Positions 42,760-51,015 of a stretch of DNA of 64,000 nt are shown here, in pieces. Each line of letters opens with the position of its first letter. Within the stretch, counting starts at the first letter, position 1. The stretch spans positions 248,001-312,000 of the forward strand of contig CANLMQ010000002.1 of assembly GCA_947492175.1 (NCBI GenBank). The letters run 5' to 3'. A program made the position numbers and the translations under genes. The notes under the pieces were generated by a model, which saw nothing but the letters and a program-made list of their open reading frames with translations, was not told the DNA's origin and did not search any database. This stretch comes from an uncultured Draconibacterium sp. Its GTDB lineage: Bacteria > Bacteroidota > Bacteroidia > Bacteroidales > Prolixibacteraceae.

Positions 42760-43035
42760 ATGACATTATTTATTACACTTTATATTGTTGGATTCTTGCG
42801 AACCCTTATTGTTATTGCAATAATTTACTTCGGCATAAGATTTATTTCGCGTTACATAATGCCCATGCTTATTGATAAGGGAATAAAAAACATGCAGCAA
42901 AAAATGCAAAACCAACAGCACCACCAACAACCGAAACGTCCTGAAGGTGAAGTTACTGTTGAGAAACCCCGTTCAAATTCCAAGAATACCAATCAAGATA
43001 ATGGCGAATATGTCGATTTTGAAGAAGTAGATTAA
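42760..43035 (+). CDS. Small membrane protein, DUF4834-like
   Basis: A 91-residue protein starting at the ATG at 42760, just after the previous stop codon. One N-terminal hydrophobic helix (about 2-30, LIVIAIIYFGIRFISRYIMPML) precedes a hydrophilic Gln/Lys-rich tail ending in EYVDFEEVD. The helix followed by a final YVDFEE-type motif is characteristic of DUF4834 in Bacteroidota. The function is unknown. Confidence 0.7.
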   Translation: MTLFITLYIVGFLRTLIVIAIIYFGIRFISRYIMPMLIDKGIKNMQQKMQNQQHHQQPKRPEGEVTVEKPRSNSKNTNQDNGEYVDFEEVD

Positions 43036-43136
43036 AACCGGTGGGAAGTCTCAGTCTCAGTTTGCAGATTAAGATGTAACACTCAGAATTGCCGGATAAA
43101 AGACTTTAAAACCAGGAACATTAAACTTTGAACTTC
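43036..43136. repeat. Start of an intergenic AAACTTTGAAC repeat tract
   Basis: The gap 43036-43290 contains several near-copies of TTAAACTTTGAAC (about 43123, 43185-43205 and 43212) on both sides of the three-way-junction element. No gene is supported. Confidence 0.4.
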
Positions 43137-43186
43137 ACCCTGTGAAATAGTGCGTAGCACTAAATCATTGATTTATTTCACAGGGT
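43137..43186. repeat. Perfect three-way-junction palindromic repeat
   Basis: A 50-base segment folds without any unpaired residue except two 3-base loops. The outer 12-base stem is ACCCTGTGAAAT/ATTTCACAGGGT. It encloses AGTGC-GTA-GCACT and AAATC-ATT-GATTT. It lies between the DUF4834-like gene and glyS. It resembles REP/IS200-type structured repeats more than a terminator, since no T-run follows. Confidence 0.6.
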
Positions 43187-43290
43187 AAACTTTAAACTTT
43201 GAACCGGAAACCTTAAACTTTGAACTCTCTCCTCTGAACTTTAGAATTTTATCCTATTTTTGCGTTCACAATTCAGAAAATTATTTATAG

Positions 43291-44826
43291 ATGGCACAAG
43301 AAGATATTTTCAAAAAACTAGTAGCACACTGCAAAGAATATGGTTATGTTTTTCAATCAAGCGAGATTTACGACGGGCTTGGAGCAGTGTACGACTATGG
43401 TCAAATGGGTGTTGAGCTTAAAAACAACATAAAAAAATATTGGTGGGACAGCATGGTTCTTCTCCACGAAAATGTAGTTGGACTTGACTCTGCTATTTTT
43501 ATGCACCCAACCATTTGGAAAGCATCGGGCCACGTGGATGCTTTTAACGATCCGCTAATTGATAACAAAGACTCGAAAAAACGCTACCGTGCCGATGTTC
43601 TGATTGAAGACCAACTAGCGAAGTACGAAGAAAAAATGAATAAAGAGGTAACCAAAGCAAAAAAACGTTTTGGCGATGCCTTTGATGAAACACAGTTCCG
43701 CGAAACCAATCCGCGTGTTCTGGGCACCCAGGAAAAATGGAATACGCTGCATACGCGTTTTTCAAATGCGTTGAACAATAACGATCTGGCAGAATTAAAA
43801 AAGATAATTGAAGACGAAGGAATTGCTTGTCCGATTTCAGGTTCACGTAACTGGACCGATGTACGTCAGTTTAATCTGATGTTTTCTACAGAAATGGGAT
43901 CGACTGCCGAGGGTGCTTCAAAAATTTTCCTTCGTCCGGAAACAGCACAGGGTATTTTTGTCAACTACCTGAATGTTCAAAAAACCGGTCGTATGAAAAT
44001 CCCTTTTGGTATTGCACAAATTGGGAAAGCATTCCGAAACGAAATTGTTGCCCGTCAGTTTATTTTCCGTATGCGCGAATTCGAACAAATGGAAATGCAG
44101 TTTTTTGTACGTCCCGGCACCGAGTTAGACTGGTTCGACAAATGGAAAAACACCCGTATTGCATGGCACCGTGCTCTTGGTTTTGGCGACGACAATTACC
44201 GTTTCCACGAGCATGAGAAACTGGCTCACTATGCCAATGCTGCTGTTGATGTGGAATATAAATTCCCCTTTGGTTTTAAAGAAGTGGAAGGTATTCACTC
44301 GCGCACCGATTTCGATCTTTCGCAACATGAACAATACTCAGGTAAAAAAATTCGCTACTTCGATCCTGAATTAAACGAATCGTACGTGCCTTACGTTGTA
44401 GAAACATCAATTGGCGTTGACCGCATGTTCCTTCAGGTAATTGCAGCCTCGTATTGCGAAGAGCAGCTGGAGAAAGATTCACGTGTAGTTTTAAAACTAC
44501 CAGCTCCATTAGCTCCAATTAAACTGGCCGTGCTTCCATTGGTAAAAAAAGATGGCTTACCGGAAAAAGCCCGCGAAATAATCGACAGCCTAAAATTTGA
44601 TTTCAACTGCCAGTACGACGAAAAAGACTCGATTGGTAAACGTTACCGCCGACAGGATGCCATCGGTACTCCTTTCTGTGTTACCGTTGATCATCAAACT
44701 GCTGACGACAACTCAGTTACCATCCGTTACCGCGACACCATGAAACAGGAACGTGTTGCCATTTCGGAATTGGGAAATATTATTGGCAAGCAGGTGAGCT
44801 ACAAAGAGTTGTTTGAGAAATTGTAA
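43291..44826 (+). CDS. glyS: Glycyl-tRNA synthetase, dimeric type
   Basis: A 511-residue class II aminoacyl-tRNA synthetase charging tRNA-Gly, single-chain (alpha2) type. Family blocks include SSEIYDGLGAVYDYGQMGVELKNN near the N-terminus, RPETAQGIFVNY, GIAQIGKAFRNEIVARQFIFRMREFEQMEMQFF (motif 2) and VVETSIGVDRMFL (motif 3). A C-terminal anticodon-binding domain (about 400-505) follows. Length and motif order are as expected. It is followed by a strong terminator. Confidence 0.97.
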   Translation: MAQEDIFKKLVAHCKEYGYVFQSSEIYDGLGAVYDYGQMGVELKNNIKKYWWDSMVLLHENVVGLDSAIFMHPTIWKASGHVDAFNDPLIDNKDSKKRYRADVLIEDQLAKYEEKMNKEVTKAKKRFGDAFDETQFRETNPRVLGTQEKWNTLHTRFSNALNNNDLAELKKIIEDEGIACPISGSRNWTDVRQFNLMFSTEMGSTAEGASKIFLRPETAQGIFVNYLNVQKTGRMKIPFGIAQIGKAFRNEIVARQFIFRMREFEQMEMQFFVRPGTELDWFDKWKNTRIAWHRALGFGDDNYRFHEHEKLAHYANAAVDVEYKFPFGFKEVEGIHSRTDFDLSQHEQYSGKKIRYFDPELNESYVPYVVETSIGVDRMFLQVIAASYCEEQLEKDSRVVLKLPAPLAPIKLAVLPLVKKDGLPEKAREIIDSLKFDFNCQYDEKDSIGKRYRRQDAIGTPFCVTVDHQTADDNSVTIRYRDTMKQERVAISELGNIIGKQVSYKELFEKL

Positions 44827-44860
44827 GTAACCTAAGTTTTAATCGCCCCTCATAATTATT

Positions 44861-44900
44861 ATATGTGATAAAATTTATGCAATTTTATCACATATTTTTT
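44861..44900 (+). terminator. Intrinsic terminator after glyS
   Basis: ATATGTGATAAAATT / AATTTTATCACATAT is a perfect 15-base stem with a TATGC loop, followed by TTTTT. Confidence 0.9.
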
Positions 44901-44929
44901 ATTACGTAGAACCACAAATTCCGAATACA

Positions 44930-47512
44930 ATGGAAATCAAACCTATCCTCAAAAATCTTATCCCGCACTTTATCGCCATTATTACTATGATGGTTGTTTC
45001 ATCTGTATATTTCTCACCCGCCTTTGAAGGGAAATCCTTACGCCAAGATGATATTGTAAAGTCGCAAGGAGGTCTGCGGGATAAATTGGAATACCGAAAA
45101 TACGAAAATAAAAATGTACTGTGGACCAATGCGCGTTTTTCAGGAATGCCTGATTTTTTAGGTGCAACCTATAAAAGCTCAAACAAGGTAAAGAAACTAT
45201 ATTACATACCACAAAAACTGGGATTCCCCACAGAGGTAGGGATGCTTATCTGGTATATGCTGGGTTTTTATATTTTGCTTATTGCTTTTCGCGTAAATCC
45301 GTGGTTGGCTCTAGCAGGTGCTTTAGCATTTGGACTGACGTCTTATAATTTAATAATCATTGAAGCAGGGCACTTTAAGAAAGTCAGAACCATAGCTTTT
45401 ATTGCACCAACACTGGCAGGCGTGTTACTCACATTTCGAAAAAAATACTTGTGGGGATTTGTTTTGACTGCTTTCTTTTTAGCCAATCAGATTGCACACG
45501 ACCATATCCAGATGAGTTATTACCTGCTACTTGGATTAATTTGTATCGGACTTGTGGAACTGTACAACCACATAAAAGAGAAAAGATACACTGATTTTGG
45601 AAAGGCAGCAGGACTTCTGGTTTTGGCGGCACTACTGGCCATCGGCCCCAATTATTCGAAACTTTCGAATTTGTACCGGTATAACAAGCAATCCATCCGG
45701 GGGAAAAGTGAATTAACAGTAGGTAAGGAACACATTAAAACCAAAGGAGGATTAGATCGTGATTATATTAACGCCTGGAGCAGTGGCCGTGCTGAAAGTA
45801 TGATGCTTTTCGCACCACGGGCAAAAGGTGGAGCAAGTGCCTATGTAAAGCAAGATCGTAATTTATTGAATAAGGTTGACCGCCAGATGCGCGATACTAT
45901 TGGAAATATGAACCAATACTGGGGCGACCAGGGTGGAAGTGGAGGTCCGAATACCGCAGGAGCAGTAATTTTCACACTCTTTATAATTGGGCTATTTGTT
46001 ATTAAAGGTCCTTTAAAGCAAGGTATATTAATTTCGGTTATTCTCTTTGTGCTCTTATCTTGGGGAAAATATTTTTCGGGCTTTACCGATCTATTCATCG
46101 ATTACGTACCGCTATACAATAAATTCAGAACACCGGTTTCTATATTGGCTGTCGCTGTAATTTTTATTACATTTTTAGCTTTTCTTACCGTTTCAAAGTT
46201 GATAAAGAATCCTGAGTTACTGGAACAGGAATCAAAAATTAAGATTGGGAAAAAGAACCTGCCTTTATACCTCGTTGGAGGATTAGGATTTATAGCTTTT
46301 CTGGTACTAAATATTGCTTTCCCTCATCTGTTAAATCGTTACATTAACGATCAGGAGTTGGCTATGTTTGATAACTACCGGCAACAAGCAGGCGATGCAC
46401 AGATCAATTCAATCATGTCAGCTCTTGAGAGTTTGAGGATTTCCGTTTTTCGGACGGATTTATTCAGGACTCTCCTATTTGCAGCGGCAACAATTCTGTC
46501 AATATATTTATTCAAAAAGCAAAAAATTAAGACGCTTGTTTTGGTTGGTGTAATCGGCATTTTGGCCTTGATTGATGTATGGACAATTGGTCAACACTAT
46601 GTAAATAAAAACGATTTCACCCGGCAAAATCTTGTAGAACAGGAATACCTGCTTACAGATATTGACAAACAAATATTTGCCCGTGAAATTCAAAATACCC
46701 CAGGACTGGAGCAAAAAATAAAGGAAGCCTATCAAAAATTCAATCCAAAAACTCAGGCCGAGCAGGAAGACATTCAGAAATACATCATCCAGAAGAATAC
46801 CTTTTACCGGGTTTACGATCTCACAACATCTGCATTTCAGGATAACCGGGTGTCAGGATCACATCGGTCAATTGGTGGCTACAGCCCTGCCAAATTACGT
46901 CGCTACCAGGACCTTATTGAAAACCACATCGTAAAAGGGAATATGCAGATACTGAATATGCTGAACGCCAAATATTTTATCACCCAGAAAGGTCTTCAGG
47001 TCAATCCAAATGTAATAGGACCAGCCTGGTTTGTCGACTCCGTAATTTGGGGAAAAACTCCCGATGAAGAAATTGCCGCACTAAACGGAATTGATGTGAC
47101 CAGGAAAACAGTAATCAATGAAAAATTCAAAAATGTGGTTGGAACCTTTGAGAAGTCTACAAATTCCGATTCCATATCACTTGCAATTTATGAACCTGAT
47201 TATTTGAAGTATAAAACCAATACATCAGGAGATAGAATGGTCGTTTTTTCTGAAATTTATTATCCTGACTGGACAGTGACCATTGATGGAAAACCGACCA
47301 ACTATTTTGAATCGAATTATACGCTTCGGGCAATGATTGTTCCGGAGGGTCAGCATACCATCGAGTTTACATTCAATCCTGACTATTATGCGAAAGCCAA
47401 CACCATGTCAATGATCTTTTATTACCTTATAATGATTATGGTAATTGCCCTTGTTGGATATTCGATTTATAAGGAAATAAAAGATAACAAACAGATACCT
47501 GATCAAGCATAA
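44930..47512 (+). CDS. YfhO-family polytopic membrane protein
   Basis: An 860-residue inner-membrane protein with roughly a dozen transmembrane helices and a large C-terminal extracytoplasmic domain (about 570-835, FYRVYDLTTSAFQDNRVSGSHRSIGGYS, YYPDWTVTIDGKPTNYF), then a final helix. This pattern, including the YxPxW segment, is that of YfhO-family proteins, thought to be GT-C-type glycosyltransferases using lipid-linked sugars. It opens the surface polysaccharide cluster and ends 9 bases before a GT2 gene. Role in glycan assembly is inferred. Confidence 0.88.
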   Translation: MEIKPILKNLIPHFIAIITMMVVSSVYFSPAFEGKSLRQDDIVKSQGGLRDKLEYRKYENKNVLWTNARFSGMPDFLGATYKSSNKVKKLYYIPQKLGFPTEVGMLIWYMLGFYILLIAFRVNPWLALAGALAFGLTSYNLIIIEAGHFKKVRTIAFIAPTLAGVLLTFRKKYLWGFVLTAFFLANQIAHDHIQMSYYLLLGLICIGLVELYNHIKEKRYTDFGKAAGLLVLAALLAIGPNYSKLSNLYRYNKQSIRGKSELTVGKEHIKTKGGLDRDYINAWSSGRAESMMLFAPRAKGGASAYVKQDRNLLNKVDRQMRDTIGNMNQYWGDQGGSGGPNTAGAVIFTLFIIGLFVIKGPLKQGILISVILFVLLSWGKYFSGFTDLFIDYVPLYNKFRTPVSILAVAVIFITFLAFLTVSKLIKNPELLEQESKIKIGKKNLPLYLVGGLGFIAFLVLNIAFPHLLNRYINDQELAMFDNYRQQAGDAQINSIMSALESLRISVFRTDLFRTLLFAAATILSIYLFKKQKIKTLVLVGVIGILALIDVWTIGQHYVNKNDFTRQNLVEQEYLLTDIDKQIFAREIQNTPGLEQKIKEAYQKFNPKTQAEQEDIQKYIIQKNTFYRVYDLTTSAFQDNRVSGSHRSIGGYSPAKLRRYQDLIENHIVKGNMQILNMLNAKYFITQKGLQVNPNVIGPAWFVDSVIWGKTPDEEIAALNGIDVTRKTVINEKFKNVVGTFEKSTNSDSISLAIYEPDYLKYKTNTSGDRMVVFSEIYYPDWTVTIDGKPTNYFESNYTLRAMIVPEGQHTIEFTFNPDYYAKANTMSMIFYYLIMIMVIALVGYSIYKEIKDNKQIPDQA

Positions 47513-47521
47513 GACTACAAA

Positions 47522-48571
47522 ATGTTAAAATATTCGATAATAATTGCCGTTTACAACCGTATTGGCGAAGTGCAGGAACTTCTGGACAGTGCTGAAAGAA
47601 TGAACTTCGACCGAAGTAAATTTGAATTTCTGTTTGTTGATGACGGTTCAAGAGACGGATTTCAGGAGTTCGTAAAAAACTACAACTCCGAAACAGGACT
47701 CCAGTTGAAGGCAATTTACCAGGAGAATAAAGGTCCGGGAGAAGCACGTAACAACGGAATGCGAAATGCAGAAGGCGAATATTTTATTTTTGTCGATTCC
47801 GACTGCATGTTTCCACCACATTGGCTTAAAACCATTGATGAACACGTTGTAAATTACAGATACGACTGTTTTGGTGGCCCCGATACCTGCCACGACTCAT
47901 TCAGCCCTTTATTAAAAGCAATTAATTACTCCATGACCTCGATTATTGGTACGGGTGGTACACGGGGAAATAAAAAAAGTGTGGCTAAGTTTTATCCGCG
48001 TAGTTTTAACATGGGAGTACATCGAAAAATTTTTGCAGATATAGGGGGAATGACAAAACTTCGCCACGGACAGGACATGGATTTTTCACAGCGTATCTAC
48101 GATGCAGGATACAAAGTAGGACTAATTGCTGATGCCTTTGTTTATCACAAACGACGAACCAGTTTGTCAAAATTCTATCGACAGATATTTAATTGGGGTG
48201 TGGCACGAATAAACCTGTCAAATGCGCACCCTTCTATGTTAAAGCCGGTGCATTTATTACCAGCAGTGGTTGTTTTTGGGCTGGTCTTTCTTTTATTTTT
48301 CTCACTTATTTTTCCGGCCTTAGGCAGCCTGCTTTGGAAAGTAACCGGGGTTGGATACGGCACCATCATTCTTTGGGCGTTTATAGAGTCATTTATACGT
48401 TATAAGAACCTTAAAGCAGCTTTTTTATCACCAATCACATTAAACATCCAGGTATTTGCTTATGGCTTTGGGCTCGTAAAGGCTTTATGGCAAACAAAAA
48501 TACTGGGTAAAAAAGAAGCAGAAGGTTTTGTAAAAAACTATTACAGTAAAAAGAAATTAGAAAGCAGGTAA
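47522..48571 (+). CDS. Glycosyltransferase family 2, membrane-associated
   Basis: A 349-residue inverting glycosyltransferase. The N-terminal GT-A fold has SIIIAVYNRIGEVQELLDSA, the nucleotide-binding FLFVDDGSRDGF and the metal-binding FIFVDSDCMFP. The acceptor-side HGQDMDFSQRIYDAGY contains the catalytic-type ED-like region. Two or three C-terminal hydrophobic helices (about 245-320) anchor it to the inner membrane. It probably adds a sugar to a lipid-linked oligosaccharide; the sugar is unknown. Confidence 0.9.
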   Translation: MLKYSIIIAVYNRIGEVQELLDSAERMNFDRSKFEFLFVDDGSRDGFQEFVKNYNSETGLQLKAIYQENKGPGEARNNGMRNAEGEYFIFVDSDCMFPPHWLKTIDEHVVNYRYDCFGGPDTCHDSFSPLLKAINYSMTSIIGTGGTRGNKKSVAKFYPRSFNMGVHRKIFADIGGMTKLRHGQDMDFSQRIYDAGYKVGLIADAFVYHKRRTSLSKFYRQIFNWGVARINLSNAHPSMLKPVHLLPAVVVFGLVFLLFFSLIFPALGSLLWKVTGVGYGTIILWAFIESFIRYKNLKAAFLSPITLNIQVFAYGFGLVKALWQTKILGKKEAEGFVKNYYSKKKLESR

Positions 48572-48641
48572 GAAAGTCGCAGTTGGCAATGATAAAAAAT
48601 AAATAATAAGTAAAAATAAGCTAGCGACTAGCAGCTATAAA

Positions 48642-49943
48642 ATGTCTAAAAAAGTACTCATAATAACCTATTACTGGCCACCAAGTGGAGGTCCTGGTGT
48701 ACAACGGCCCTTAAAGTTTGCCAGGTATCTTCCTGATTTTGGCTGGGAGCCAATTATATTGACTGTAAGAAATGGAGAATATCCGGCCATAGACGAATCT
48801 CTTGAAAAAGACATTCCTCCAGGTTGTAAGGTCTACAAAACAAAAGTAGCTGAACCTTCTTTCTTATACCGGAAGTTTACCGGCATGAAAAAAAACGATA
48901 AAATACCGGTTGCAAATCTGGCACAAAAGAATGTAAGCTGGAAAAAGAAATTATCAAACCAGATACGTCTAAACCTTTTTGTTCCTGATGCTAAAATTGG
49001 ATGGATTCCATATGCTTTCAAGCAAGGGAAAAAAATTATTGAACAGGAAAAACCCGATATAATCTTTTCAACGTCTCCCCCACCAACCGTACACCTTATT
49101 GCAAAGAAACTGGCTAAATGGAGTGGTATAAAATGGGTAGCTGATTTTCGCGATCCTTGGACTAATATTCACTACCTGCAAAACCAGCCTATCTGTTCGC
49201 TTTCAAAAAACTACAATAAAATGCTGGAAGCAAATGTGATTGAAAAGTGCGATAAAGCTACATGCGTAAGCCAAAATTTTGTTGATTTACTTACTACAAC
49301 CAGGAAACCTAAATTCAACATAATTACAAACGGATTTGACCATGAAACAGACACTGTTTCGACTGAAAAAAGTAACGACAAATTTACAATGCTTTATATT
49401 GGCGGTTTAACATGGAACCGTTATTTCAAATCATTTTTTGTTTTGTTAATCGAACTCATTCAGAACAACATACTACCTAAAAATAATATAAAACTTGTTT
49501 TTACGGGGAGTATTGAAAAAACAATAAAAGAAGAAATAGAACAGCTCTTTACGAATCACAACATTGTTGAATTTAATGATTACATCCCTCATACTGAAGC
49601 TGTAACTCAAATGAAAAAAGCAGATTTACTTCTACTTTTTCTTGAAAAGGTAAAAGGGTATGAAGGACATATTCCCGGAAAAATTTTCGAATACATTTCA
49701 ACTCATAACCAAATACTCGGAATAGGAAATACCAAAGGAGAATCATCTGCGATACTAAACGAAACAAAAACCGGTAAACTTTGCAATCCGGAAAATTCGG
49801 AAGAAATAAAACAAGAATTGATAAAGGCTTATACAAATTGGGAAAAAGGAATCATACCAAATGTTGAAGTCGAACTAATAGATAGTTATTCACGAAAAAA
49901 ACTCACAAAAAAATTAGCCAAATTATTTGAAAGCATGTTATGA
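48642..49943 (+). CDS. Glycosyltransferase family 4-like (GT-B)
   Basis: A 433-residue retaining-type GT-B glycosyltransferase. The N-terminal domain has a Gly-rich start (YYWPPSGGPGVQRPLKFARYL) and WVADFRDPWTN, and the C-terminal domain has KFTMLYIGGLTWNRYFKS and GHIPGKIFEYISTHNQILG, corresponding to the sugar-nucleotide-binding Glu region. Proteins with this start are typical of Bacteroidota capsule clusters. Its stop codon overlaps the first bases of the hairpin element at 49940. Confidence 0.88.
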   Translation: MSKKVLIITYYWPPSGGPGVQRPLKFARYLPDFGWEPIILTVRNGEYPAIDESLEKDIPPGCKVYKTKVAEPSFLYRKFTGMKKNDKIPVANLAQKNVSWKKKLSNQIRLNLFVPDAKIGWIPYAFKQGKKIIEQEKPDIIFSTSPPPTVHLIAKKLAKWSGIKWVADFRDPWTNIHYLQNQPICSLSKNYNKMLEANVIEKCDKATCVSQNFVDLLTTTRKPKFNIITNGFDHETDTVSTEKSNDKFTMLYIGGLTWNRYFKSFFVLLIELIQNNILPKNNIKLVFTGSIEKTIKEEIEQLFTNHNIVEFNDYIPHTEAVTQMKKADLLLLFLEKVKGYEGHIPGKIFEYISTHNQILGIGNTKGESSAILNETKTGKLCNPENSEEIKQELIKAYTNWEKGIIPNVEVELIDSYSRKKLTKKLAKLFESML

Positions 49944-49983
49944 AACGAACATGTCCCGAAATTTCGGCACATGTGAGTTCCAT
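49940..49983 (+). repeat. Dispersed hairpin element upstream of the C5-epimerase gene
   Basis: The arms are ATGAAACGAACATGT (49940-49954) and ACATGTGAGTTCCAT (49969-49983), with an inner CCGAAATTTCGG palindrome; apart from the fixed mismatches the whole element pairs. Its ATGA overlaps the upstream stop codon TGA. CATACGAT (49981-49988) pairs perfectly with ATCGTATG (50011-50018), which contains the next gene's start codon. Confidence 0.65.
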
Positions 49984-50015
49984 ACGATGCCTTATAAATA
50001 AACAATTTTAATCGT

Positions 50016-51005
50016 ATGAAAAAAGCAATTTTCATGTTTAAAAAGTTGATTGCCGACTTTAAGTCTCCAAAAGAACGATACCCAATTGCAAATGATCTTC
50101 ACTCCGAAACGCTTGGCGATTATTATTTTGTTTTTAACGAAAATCGCGTGTCGGCAGGGAAAGATCAGGCTTTAATCAATAAGTTCGATGAAAACGGAAT
50201 ACCTATAAACAAAACCTACATCGATGTACACGACAAAGATTTTGTTTATTTCCCAATCTCTATAGGGCAGATGGGACTTGCTGTTTTTAACACCTGGCTG
50301 CAAACTAACAATGAAAGCGACAAACAACGGTTTTTAAAGTTTGCCGATTGGTTTTATAACAATGCCGAAGTAACCGATAAACTTGGAGCACGCTGGTTAA
50401 CAGAGGTTAAACTTCCGGCCTACCAAACACCCGAAAACTGGCAATCGGCCTTCTCGCAAAGTCGCGGTATTTCTATTTTATTACGTGCCTATCAACTAAC
50501 AAAAGATCAAAAGTATGCCCAAATGGCAGAAAAGGCCCTAATTCCTTTCACATTTCCGGTAATTGAAGGAGGAGTAACCTCATTTACTCAATGGGGACCT
50601 TATTACGAAGAATATACATCAACGGTTCCTACACTGGTGTTGAATGGTAAAATATTTGCAATTTGCGGGCTATATGATTTTGTACGTGCTTTTCCCGAAA
50701 ATCAACTGGCAAAGAAATTATACGACGAAGGAATTGAAACAATAAAAAACAGCTTACCGGCTTACGATATGGGATTTTGGTCGCGTTATAATTTATGCGA
50801 TGCCCCCTGGTATCCTAAAATCGATCCGGCAACAATCTCCTATCAAAAGTTGCATGTTACACAGTTAAAAATGCTTTATCAATTAACAAATGATGAAGTA
50901 TTTAAGAAGTATATGATTAAGTTCGATAAACAAAATACTTTATTCAATGCTTTTCGCATGTACTTTATTAAATTCAGGGCATTAAAAAAATTAGGAAGAA
51001 TATAA
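50016..51005 (+). CDS. D-glucuronyl C5-epimerase-like protein
   Basis: A 329-residue (alpha/alpha) barrel protein matching the C-terminal catalytic region of heparan-sulfate-type glucuronyl C5-epimerases. Motifs include YYEEYTSTVPTLVLNGKIFAICGLYDF, MGFWSRYNLCDAPWYPK and the YQKLHVTQLKMLY helix. It lacks the N-terminal domains of the animal enzyme. It may convert D-glucuronate to L-iduronate in the surface polysaccharide, at the lipid-linked or polymer stage. The ATG at 50016 lies in a potential hairpin with the upstream repeat. Confidence 0.8.
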   Translation: MKKAIFMFKKLIADFKSPKERYPIANDLHSETLGDYYFVFNENRVSAGKDQALINKFDENGIPINKTYIDVHDKDFVYFPISIGQMGLAVFNTWLQTNNESDKQRFLKFADWFYNNAEVTDKLGARWLTEVKLPAYQTPENWQSAFSQSRGISILLRAYQLTKDQKYAQMAEKALIPFTFPVIEGGVTSFTQWGPYYEEYTSTVPTLVLNGKIFAICGLYDFVRAFPENQLAKKLYDEGIETIKNSLPAYDMGFWSRYNLCDAPWYPKIDPATISYQKLHVTQLKMLYQLTNDEVFKKYMIKFDKQNTLFNAFRMYFIKFRALKKLGRI

Positions 51006-51015
51006 ATATTCAAAA

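Noticed and set aside
43137..43186. Simple rho-independent terminator of the DUF4834-like gene
   Set aside because: The structure has three stems and no T-run on either side, and it sits about 100 bases past the stop codon.
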